From NCBI GenBank assembly GCA_028718265.1, contig JAQUMG010000013.1, forward strand, positions 1 through 17,590: a stretch of DNA of 17,590 bases, given 5' to 3'. Origin of the DNA: Candidatus Omnitrophota bacterium (GTDB lineage Bacteria > Omnitrophota > Koll11 > JAHIPI01). Below the pieces are notes generated by a model, which made no database searches, was not told where the DNA came from, and saw nothing but the letters and a program-made list of their open reading frames with translations. The translations under genes and the position numbers were made by a program. This document shows, in pieces, positions 1-6,090 of the stretch. The stretch's first letter is position 1. Every line of letters begins with the position of its first letter.

Positions 1-345
1 GGGGTCATCGAGAAGCATTTTACGCTTGACCGGGCGAGGGAGGGGCCGGACCACAAGGCAACGCTCGAGACTGATGAATTACGCGAAATGGTAAAAGCCA
101 TACGGAACATTGAAAAAGCTCTCGGCAGCGGCATAAAAAGGCCGTCTTCTTCCGAGTTTAAAAATATACCGGTCGTGCGGAAAAGTATCGTCGCGGCAAG
201 AGATATAGAAAAAATGGAAAGATTAACGGAAGAGAGCATAACTGTAAAAAGGCCCGGTATGGGCATAAGCCCTGCGGATTGGGATAAGGTAATAGGAAAA
301 ACGGCCAAAAAATGCTTCAGGAAAGACGAGCTCATAAGATTATGA
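1..345 (+). CDS. neuB: Nonulosonic acid synthase (NeuB/LegI family), C-terminal part
   Basis: The reading frame is open from base 1 and shows the last 114 residues of a sialic/legionaminic acid synthase; the N-terminal part of the TIM barrel lies upstream of the window. Visible motifs are EKHFTLD (about residues 4-10) and GPDHKA (15-20), which belong to the PEP- and metal-binding end of the NeuB barrel. They are followed by a SAF/antifreeze-like domain (about residues 50-114) with the typical RPGMGISP and WDKVIGK stretches. The family condenses PEP with a 2-acetamido or 2,4-diacetamido hexose to give a nine-carbon sugar acid in the cytosol. The next gene starts inside its stop codon (ATGA at 342-345). 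The PtmE-like and amidinating genes downstream favour legionaminate (LegI/PtmC) over plain sialic acid as product; that part is inference. Confidence 0.93.
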   Translation, partial: GVIEKHFTLDRAREGPDHKATLETDELREMVKAIRNIEKALGSGIKRPSSSEFKNIPVVRKSIVAARDIEKMERLTEESITVKRPGMGISPADWDKVIGKTAKKCFRKDELIRL

Positions 346-1547
346 CGAAGAAAAAGCTTTGTATCGTAACCGGCAGCAGGGCCGAGTGGGGTATTTTTTA
401 TCCGCTGGCGAAAGAGATAAAGAAAAACAAGGACCTCTTTATTCTTCAGATAATCGCTACCGGCAGCCATTTATCGCCAAAGTTCGGCCTTACTTATAAG
501 GAAATTGAAAAAGACGGTTTTGGTATAGACCGCGCCGTAAAAATACTTTTGCCGGAGGATACGGAAGAAGCTATAGCTAAATCAACAGGCAGGACGATAA
601 CAGGCATTACTGATTCTATTAAATCATTAAAGCCGGATCTTATATTTTTATTGGGCGACAGATTTGAGACTTTTGCCGCTGCAGTCGCAAGTTTATTTCT
701 TAAGATACCCATAGCGCATATCCATGGCGGTGAGCTTACCGAGGGATCCATAGACGATAGCTTGCGGCATGCTATAACAAAGATGGCATATCTGCATTTT
801 GTATCGACTGAGACCTACGGGAACAGAGTGATCCAGATGGGCGAGAACCCTGAAAGAGTGTTTAATGTAGGCGCCCTGGGCCTGGATAATATTAAAAATA
901 CAAGATTGCTGGACAAAGAGGAATTTCAAAAAAGGACCGGTTTTAAGTTAGGGGCGAAAAACATACTGGTTACTTTTCATCCTTCAACTTTCGAAGAAAA
1001 AAGAGTCTCAGAGAAACAATTCAGGTCTTTGTTAAAAGCGATGGATGTATTGCCTGATGCAAAGATAATATTTACTAAGCCCGGCGTTGATATGTATTCA
1101 GGGATGATCAGCCGGATGATAGATAATTATGTTTCTAAACACGGGGGCAGGGCAATTGCTTTCAAATCAATGGGCCGCGAATTATATCTGAGCGCTTTAC
1201 CGCTGATGGATGTCGTAGCCGGTAACTCATCGAGCGGAATAATTGAGGCCCCCTCATTCGGCATTCCTACTATAAACATAGGTAATCGCGAACACGGCAG
1301 GATCAAAGGAGATACTGTCATAGATGTTGAAAAGTGCGGAGTAGATGATATAAAAAGGGCGTTTACGAAGGCATTTTCCGATAATTTCGGAAAACGATGT
1401 AAAAAAGCAAAAAATCTGTACGGGGACGGTAATGCATCAAGAAAAATAGTTGACATAGTGAAAAAAATGAAAGTCGCTTCCTCAAAGAAGAGGTTTCTTG
1501 ACCTAAATTTTCAAGAAATTATATGCAAGGATAAAGAAAATGGTTGA
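342..1547 (+). CDS. neuC: NDP-sugar hydrolysing 2-epimerase (NeuC/LegG family)
   Basis: This 401-residue protein is a hydrolysing sugar-nucleotide 2-epimerase that removes the nucleotide and inverts C2, supplying the hexose used by the NeuB-type synthase. I see the GDRFE motif (105-109), HIHGGELTEG (127-136) followed by DDSLRHAI, and the nucleotide-binding GNSSSGIIEAP (294-304). I chose ATG 342 because it overlaps the synthase stop as ATGA and places the first beta strand (KLCIVTGSRAEWG) right at the N-terminus; an earlier ATG at 312 would run far into the upstream gene. With a PtmE-like gene nearby, the substrate may be a GDP-linked 2,4-diacetamido-trideoxyhexose as in the Campylobacter legionaminate route, rather than UDP-GlcNAc; this is inference. 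The last 13 or so residues lie in a copy of the hisH end region (see the repeat entries) and look like an added tail. Confidence 0.92.
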   Translation: MTKKKLCIVTGSRAEWGIFYPLAKEIKKNKDLFILQIIATGSHLSPKFGLTYKEIEKDGFGIDRAVKILLPEDTEEAIAKSTGRTITGITDSIKSLKPDLIFLLGDRFETFAAAVASLFLKIPIAHIHGGELTEGSIDDSLRHAITKMAYLHFVSTETYGNRVIQMGENPERVFNVGALGLDNIKNTRLLDKEEFQKRTGFKLGAKNILVTFHPSTFEEKRVSEKQFRSLLKAMDVLPDAKIIFTKPGVDMYSGMISRMIDNYVSKHGGRAIAFKSMGRELYLSALPLMDVVAGNSSSGIIEAPSFGIPTINIGNREHGRIKGDTVIDVEKCGVDDIKRAFTKAFSDNFGKRCKKAKNLYGDGNASRKIVDIVKKMKVASSKKRFLDLNFQEIICKDKENG

Positions 1548-1562
1548 GAAGAAGGATGTCCT
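1506..1562 (+). repeat. Imperfect 57-bp direct repeat, copy 1 (neuC/amidotransferase junction)
   Basis: Codon-by-codon alignment with 4207-4263 gives 47 of 57 identical bases by hand count, with no gap. The repeat covers the end of neuC, the ribosome binding site AAGGA (1527-1531), the start codon at 1540 and the first codons of the next gene. As a result neuC ends in NFQEIICKDKENG while hisH ends in NFKEIIYKENGNG, and the two following proteins begin MVEKKDVL and MAEKRDIL. The two copies bracket the three-gene amidination module. Confidence 0.85.
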
Positions 1563-2703
1563 AAAACGATATAATCTGCCCGCGGAAGTCAAATTCTGCA
1601 AGAAATGCACTATTTCTAACCAAAGGCCGAGGATTACCTTCAATACTGACGGCGTATGTTCCGCTTGCCAGTTCGCAGAATACAAAAAGCAGCACTTCAA
1701 CTGGGAAGAGCGGGAAAATGAGCTGCTGAAACTCTTAAAGAGGTTTAAAAGGAAAGACGGTGGATATGAAGTCCTGGTCCCTTCCAGTGGCGGAAAGGAT
1801 AGCGCGCGGATTGCGCACGAGCTAAAATACAAATATGGGATGAATGTGTTAACGACCACCTGGGCGCCGCATCTTTACACGGACATAGGCTTTCAGAACT
1901 TTCAGTCTATGATACATGTAGGCGGGTTGGATAATATTTTAGGTACTCCTAATGGGGTAATACACCGGAAGCTGACCAAATTATCATTTGAGATACTGGG
2001 TGACCCGTTCCAGCCGTTTATATACGGCGTGACTAATTTTCCTTTGCAAATCGCGGTAAAACATAAGATCCCCCTTATAATGTACGGCGAAAACGGGGAG
2101 GTGGAATATGGCGGGGATATGAAAAACGCTTTTAATCCTACCAGGGATTACAAAAGTGACCACAGGAAACATTATTTTTCGGGCCTTGACCCCGAGGATC
2201 TCGTAAGCCTGGGTATAGAGGAAAAAGACCTGTCGCCATATATGGCTCCGCCGCATAAAGAATTAGATGCATTAGGTGCGGAAATCCACTTCTATGGTTA
2301 TTATCATAAATGGATACCGCAGGAGAATTTTTACTATTGTGTGGAAAATACCGGTTTTGCCCCTAATCCCGTAAGGAATGAGGGAACCTACTCCAAATAT
2401 GCTTCTCTCGATGATAAACTGGACGGCATTCACTATTACCTTGGATTTATCAAATTTGGGATAGGAAGAGCGACATCGGACTCGGCGCATGAGATCCGTG
2501 ATGCACACCTCACAAGGGAAGAGGGAGTAAAACTTGTGAAAAAATTTGATGGGGAATTCCCCCAGAAACATTTTGATGTTTTCTTAAAATACTGCGGTAT
2601 CAGCAATGAGCACTTCTGGGATGTGATCGACAGCTGGCGCTCACCGCATCTCTGGGAAAAAACAGGCGGCGAATGGAAACTAAAGCACGCAGTCTGGAGG
2701 TAA
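1540..2703 (+). CDS. N-acetyl sugar amidotransferase (PseA/WbpG/PtmG-like)
   Basis: This 387-residue PP-loop enzyme belongs to the family that converts a sugar acetamido group to an acetamidino group, using ATP and ammonia delivered by HisH/HisF partners. Two CxxC pairs (C20/C23 and C40/C43) sit near the N-terminus, as expected for a zinc or structural knuckle. The ATP-pyrophosphatase loop PSSGGKDS lies at 81-88, and a conserved-looking stretch (MYGENGEVEYGG) follows in the middle. Characterised relatives are Campylobacter PseA and PtmG and Pseudomonas WbpG. The position between neuC and PtmE/NeuA-like genes points to a legionaminate-type substrate. It overlaps neuC by 8 bases, with AAGGA at 1527-1531 as ribosome binding site. 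The first 8 residues belong to the duplicated junction. The family call is firm; the substrate is inferred. Confidence 0.9.
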   Translation: MVEKKDVLKRYNLPAEVKFCKKCTISNQRPRITFNTDGVCSACQFAEYKKQHFNWEERENELLKLLKRFKRKDGGYEVLVPSSGGKDSARIAHELKYKYGMNVLTTTWAPHLYTDIGFQNFQSMIHVGGLDNILGTPNGVIHRKLTKLSFEILGDPFQPFIYGVTNFPLQIAVKHKIPLIMYGENGEVEYGGDMKNAFNPTRDYKSDHRKHYFSGLDPEDLVSLGIEEKDLSPYMAPPHKELDALGAEIHFYGYYHKWIPQENFYYCVENTGFAPNPVRNEGTYSKYASLDDKLDGIHYYLGFIKFGIGRATSDSAHEIRDAHLTREEGVKLVKKFDGEFPQKHFDVFLKYCGISNEHFWDVIDSWRSPHLWEKTGGEWKLKHAVWR

Positions 2704-2710
2704 CCTTTTA

Positions 2711-3571
2711 ATGTCGAAGAACATAAGGATCATCGCTCGCCTGGATATAAAGGGGCCTAACCTGGTTAAGGGCCTGCATATGGAAGGATTACGGGTCCTG
2801 GGAAAACCCGAGCAGTTTGCGCGCTATTATTATGATTCCGGGGCTGACGAATTGATCTATATAGATGTTGTGGCGAGCCTGTATAATCGTAACAGCCTCC
2901 ACGAGATAATCGAGAAAACTGCGCGGGATATCTTCATACCTTTAACGGTAGGAGGCGGATTGAGGACACTGGATGATATTCGCGATGTTTTACGCGCCGG
3001 TGCGGATAAGGTTTCATTGAATACTGCGGCTTTAAAAAATCCGAAAATCATCAGTGAAGCGTCTCGAAGATTCGGTTCATCGACGATTGTTGTCGCTATT
3101 GAAGCGATAAAACAGCCGGACGGGAGTTATTTCGCATATACCGATAACGGCAGGGAATATACCGGAGTAGAAGTGCTGGGATGGGCTAAGCAGGTTGAGC
3201 AATTAGGGGCAGGGGAGATCATGCTGACCTCGGTAGACAGGGAGGGTACCGGCAGGGGCTTTGATATTGAATTAACTCAGATGGTAGCAGATGCAGTTTC
3301 GATCCCTGTGATCGCGCACGGAGGGGCCGGTAAGGTGGAGCACATACGCGAAGCCCTCCTGAAGACAGAAGCGACCGCGGTTGCCGTTTCCTCCATTCTG
3401 CATTACGATTTTATCAGACGCTTCGAAGTAGAGTCCGGAGACTATGCGGAAGGAAATATCGATTTTATTAAAAGCGGGAACGTATTTAAGATGATCCAGC
3501 CTGCAGGGCTGGCCGAAATTAAAAATTCACTCGATTCAAACGCTCTAAATTACCGTCAGGTTTTGGTATGA
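2711..3571 (+). CDS. hisF: HisF-like ammonia-channelling subunit of the sugar amidination system
   Basis: A 286-residue TIM barrel of the HisF family. It keeps the ARLD strand with D12, the VKG lysine (K20), the phosphate-binding GGG (81-83) and AHGGAG (202-207), and the strand LTSVDREGTGRGFD. It departs from imidazole-glycerol-phosphate synthase in three ways: the usual second catalytic Asp in the AID strand is Glu (AIEA, E131), the loop after LD reads IKGPN instead of VKDGR, and the protein is about 30 residues longer, with an unusual C-terminal tail. No other histidine-pathway gene is present. In WbpG/PseA systems a HisF2/HisH2 pair supplies ammonia to the amidotransferase, and the neighbours here match that. 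A ribosome binding site GGAGG lies at 2696-2700. It could only be true histidine HisF if E131 were tolerated, which I consider unlikely. Confidence 0.88.
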   Translation: MSKNIRIIARLDIKGPNLVKGLHMEGLRVLGKPEQFARYYYDSGADELIYIDVVASLYNRNSLHEIIEKTARDIFIPLTVGGGLRTLDDIRDVLRAGADKVSLNTAALKNPKIISEASRRFGSSTIVVAIEAIKQPDGSYFAYTDNGREYTGVEVLGWAKQVEQLGAGEIMLTSVDREGTGRGFDIELTQMVADAVSIPVIAHGGAGKVEHIREALLKTEATAVAVSSILHYDFIRRFEVESGDYAEGNIDFIKSGNVFKMIQPAGLAEIKNSLDSNALNYRQVLV

Positions 3572-4248
3572 TGCCGGATACAGATGGAAAATATATCGCG
3601 GTCGTTGATTATGGCATGGGCAATTTATTCAGCATCATGAATATCTGCCGGCATGTCGGAATGAAGGCGGTCAAAACTTCCGAAAAGAGTGTAATAGAGG
3701 ATTCTTCGGCGGTTATTTTGCCGGGGGTCGGCGCATTTGAGGACGCGATGCGCGCTTTAAAGAGGCTGGATCTGACGGGTGTCCTCATTGATGCCGCGAA
3801 TAACGGCAAGCCATTTTTGGGGATTTGCCTGGGGATGCAGCTTTTGATGAGCGAAAGCGAAGAATTCGGCATTAATAAAGGATTAAACGTAATCGGCGGG
3901 CGCGTGACCAAATTCCCTAATTTTAACGATAAAAATGATAAAGTCAGAGTCCCTCATATAGGGTGGAACAGGATATTTTTAGCGCAAAATTCCGTTGCAG
4001 AGGATCCGGTTTTATGCAATATCCACGATGGGGAGCTCATGTATTTCGTCCATTCTTTTTTTGCGGTCCCGCAAGAAGAGAGGTCGGTTATAACATATAC
4101 CGATTATTGCGGTATTCGATATTGTTCCGGCATACGGAAGGATAATCTTGTTGCCTTTCAGTTCCACCCGGAAAAAAGCGGGCCATCGGGATTGCGGGTA
4201 TTCAGGAATTTCAAAGAAATTATATACAAGGAGAACGGAAATGGCTGA
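3568..4248 (+). CDS. hisH: HisH-like glutaminase subunit of the sugar amidination system
   Basis: A class I glutamine amidotransferase of 226 residues that should hydrolyse glutamine and pass ammonia to the HisF-like barrel encoded just upstream. The catalytic triad is intact: C87 in GICLGMQ, H200 and E202 in FHPEKSG. The oxyanion-strand sequence PGVGAF is at 52-57, and VDYGMGN, close to the usual HisH start, is at 13-19. The start overlaps the hisF stop as ATGA (3568-3571); a second ATG follows at 3571, so either could initiate. Translational coupling to hisF fits a stoichiometric complex. The 3' end lies in the second copy of the 57-bp direct repeat. The context indicates a role in acetamidino-sugar synthesis rather than histidine synthesis. 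Confidence 0.9.
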   Translation: MMPDTDGKYIAVVDYGMGNLFSIMNICRHVGMKAVKTSEKSVIEDSSAVILPGVGAFEDAMRALKRLDLTGVLIDAANNGKPFLGICLGMQLLMSESEEFGINKGLNVIGGRVTKFPNFNDKNDKVRVPHIGWNRIFLAQNSVAEDPVLCNIHDGELMYFVHSFFAVPQEERSVITYTDYCGIRYCSGIRKDNLVAFQFHPEKSGPSGLRVFRNFKEIIYKENGNG

Positions 4249-4263
4249 GAAGAGAGATATCCT
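4207..4263 (+). repeat. Imperfect 57-bp direct repeat, copy 2 (hisH/ptmE junction)
   Basis: This copy matches 1506-1562 at 47 of 57 bases by hand count. It spans the end of hisH, the ribosome binding site AAGGAG (4228-4233), the start codon at 4241 and the beginning of the PtmE-like gene. HisH proteins commonly finish with a sequence like the FRNFKEI seen here, so this copy looks native at the hisH side and the neuC copy looks derived. Confidence 0.85.
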
Positions 4264-5359
4264 GTTAAAAAGCGAGAGATCAATGCCGAAAAACCTGGAT
4301 GATATCTTTATAAACAAGGGTCTTACTATCAAAAACGCTATGAAGCAAATGGATAAGTCTTGCAGAAAAATCCTCTTTGTTGTGGATGAAGAGCGAAGGC
4401 TGATAGGAACTATCACAGACGGAGATATCAGGAGATGGATACTATCCGAGGGAGATTTAAATGAAAAAGTGGACAAGGTATACAACAAAAAACCCGTATA
4501 TGCTAAAAAGGGCATATCCAAGAAAGGGGCCCGGAAGATAATACTCGAAGCGCCGATAGAGTCCTTACCCCTGGTTGACGAAAAGATGCGCGTCGTAGAT
4601 GTTTTCTTTTGGCGTGAGCTTATCAAGGACGATGAAGAGAGAAGCCAGAAGCAGGCGAATCTGAAAATACCTCTTGTCATTATGGCCGGCGGACAGGGCA
4701 GCCGCCTGGATCCGTTTACAAGGATTCTTCCAAAGGCACTTATACCGGTAGGAGACAAACCGGTTGCTGAAGTGATAATCGACAATTTTTTACAGCATAT
4801 ATCAGGCAAAATTTACCTTATCATAGGATACAAAGGCGAGATGATAAAGTCGTATTTTGACAATAGTCCTGTTGATTATCGCATAATGTATGTAGACGAG
4901 GGCAAGAACCCCCTCGGGACTATAGGCGGTTTAAAACTGTTGCCGCAGAATTTTCCGGACACTTTTTTCATGTCGAATTGTGACACTATCATAAATGCCC
5001 AATACGATGACATATATAATTTTCACAGAAAAAACGGATATGATATAACAGTAATCAGTTCCATGCAGCATTTTCCTGTCCCGTACGGCGTTGTTGAGAT
5101 CAGCTCCGGCGGCGAGTTGAAAAAAATTGACGAAAAACCCGAATACGATTTTCTTGTAAACACGGGTATGTATCTCATGGAAAAGAAAGTCCTGAAATAT
5201 ATTCCTTCCCAAAAAATATTCCATGCTACGGACCTGATAAAAGAGGTCAAAAAACATAATGGCCGGATAGGCGTCTACCCTATCAGCGAAAAATCCTGGC
5301 TTGACATAGGGCAATGGGAAGAATATAAAAAAGTAGTAGAAAAATTGCAGCTTTTATAA
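4241..5359 (+). CDS. ptmE: CBS-domain sugar-1-phosphate nucleotidyltransferase (PtmE-like)
   Basis: This 372-residue protein has an N-terminal CBS pair (about 20-130, with the GTITDGDIRRWI stretch) fused to a nucleotidyltransferase domain. The latter carries the signature MAGGQGSRLDPFT (148-160) followed by LPKALIPVG, and later DVSN/SNCDTI-type metal-binding and WLDIG motifs. This is the architecture of Campylobacter PtmE, a glucosamine-1-phosphate guanylyltransferase that opens the GDP-linked legionaminate route. I chose ATG 4241 because it has AAGGAG seven bases upstream and overlaps hisH by 8 bases; the frame is open upstream to 4148, but that would run through hisH. ATG 4283 is an alternative start, since residues 1-14 fall largely in the duplicated junction. 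GTP versus UTP or CTP specificity cannot be read from sequence. Confidence 0.85.
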   Translation: MAEKRDILLKSERSMPKNLDDIFINKGLTIKNAMKQMDKSCRKILFVVDEERRLIGTITDGDIRRWILSEGDLNEKVDKVYNKKPVYAKKGISKKGARKIILEAPIESLPLVDEKMRVVDVFFWRELIKDDEERSQKQANLKIPLVIMAGGQGSRLDPFTRILPKALIPVGDKPVAEVIIDNFLQHISGKIYLIIGYKGEMIKSYFDNSPVDYRIMYVDEGKNPLGTIGGLKLLPQNFPDTFFMSNCDTIINAQYDDIYNFHRKNGYDITVISSMQHFPVPYGVVEISSGGELKKIDEKPEYDFLVNTGMYLMEKKVLKYIPSQKIFHATDLIKEVKKHNGRIGVYPISEKSWLDIGQWEEYKKVVEKLQLL

Positions 5360-5360
5360 C

Positions 5361-5365
5361 AGGGG
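5361..5365 (+). promoter_or_regulatory. Ribosome binding site deciding the neuA start
   Basis: AGGGG lies five bases before ATG 5371. It supports that codon over the in-frame GTG at 5365, which has no comparable site ahead of it. Confidence 0.6.
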
Positions 5366-5370
5366 TGGGT

Positions 5371-6090
5371 ATGAAGTATAATATATTATGTACGATTTGC
5401 GCAAGAGGCGGCTCTAAAGGGGTAAAAAATAAGAATATACGGCCGCTGGCCGGAAAACCACTGATCGCTCATACGATAGAACAGGCCCTGAGGTGGGGGA
5501 AAGCCAGACATGTTATTGTTTCTACGGATTCAAAAGACATAGCGGATGTCGCGAGAGCATGCGGCGCCGAAGTACCTTTTATGCGTCCTGCAAGGCTGGC
5601 AACTGATAACGCGCCCAAGGTCCCGAGCATAAGGCACGCGTTGATAGAGAGCGAGAAGATATTTAAGGAGAAATATAATATTGTAATCGATCTTGATGTT
5701 TCCGCTCCTTTGCGACGGATAAAAGATATAGATAATTGCCTGAAAATGTTTCTCGCGAAAAGACCGAAGACACTCTTCAGTGTAACGACTGCATCCAAAA
5801 ACCCTTATTTTAATATGTGTGAAAAAAGGAAAGACGGATTTGCCGGGCTATCAAAGGAGTTGCTGAGGGCGGTCGTCGTGAGGCAGAAGGCGCCGAAGGT
5901 CTATAGTATGAACGGTTCGATATATATATACTCCAGAGATTTTTTGCTTGACCCGAAGAACATCCTGCCGTTTTCCGGTAAGGCAGCGATGTATGTGATG
6001 AACGAGATGTCGGCGCGTGACATAGATACTGAAACAGATTTCAAGTTTATTGAATTTTTGGTAAATGAAGGTATATGGAAAAACGACTAA
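5371..6090 (+). CDS. neuA: CMP-nonulosonate cytidylyltransferase (NeuA/LegF/PtmB-like)
   Basis: A 239-residue acylneuraminate cytidylyltransferase that activates the nonulosonic acid with CTP. The N-terminus has the CTP-binding motif ARGGSKGVKNKNI followed by PLAGKPLIAHTI. Other family marks are VSTDSKDIADVA, a region with RPARLATDN, the strand VIDLDVSAPLRR, and a C-terminal DIDTETDF metal-binding motif. The length is typical. It is the last gene of the nonulosonate block and overlaps the next gene by 16 bases. Given the amidination and PtmE-like genes, a legionaminic-type acid (LegF/PtmB role) is more likely than Neu5Ac, but that is context only. Confidence 0.92.
   Translation: MKYNILCTICARGGSKGVKNKNIRPLAGKPLIAHTIEQALRWGKARHVIVSTDSKDIADVARACGAEVPFMRPARLATDNAPKVPSIRHALIESEKIFKEKYNIVIDLDVSAPLRRIKDIDNCLKMFLAKRPKTLFSVTTASKNPYFNMCEKRKDGFAGLSKELLRAVVVRQKAPKVYSMNGSIYIYSRDFLLDPKNILPFSGKAAMYVMNEMSARDIDTETDFKFIEFLVNEGIWKND

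Noticed and set aside
2711..4248. hisF and hisH as histidine biosynthesis genes.
   Set aside because: No other his gene is present, the HisF active site is altered (E131), and both genes sit between an amidotransferase and a PtmE-like gene.
4012..4809. Long open frame on the minus strand (265 codons).
   Set aside because: It lies fully opposite hisH and the PtmE-like gene, both with clear motifs, and its translation is a low-complexity Ser/Leu/Ile-rich shadow with no recognisable domain.
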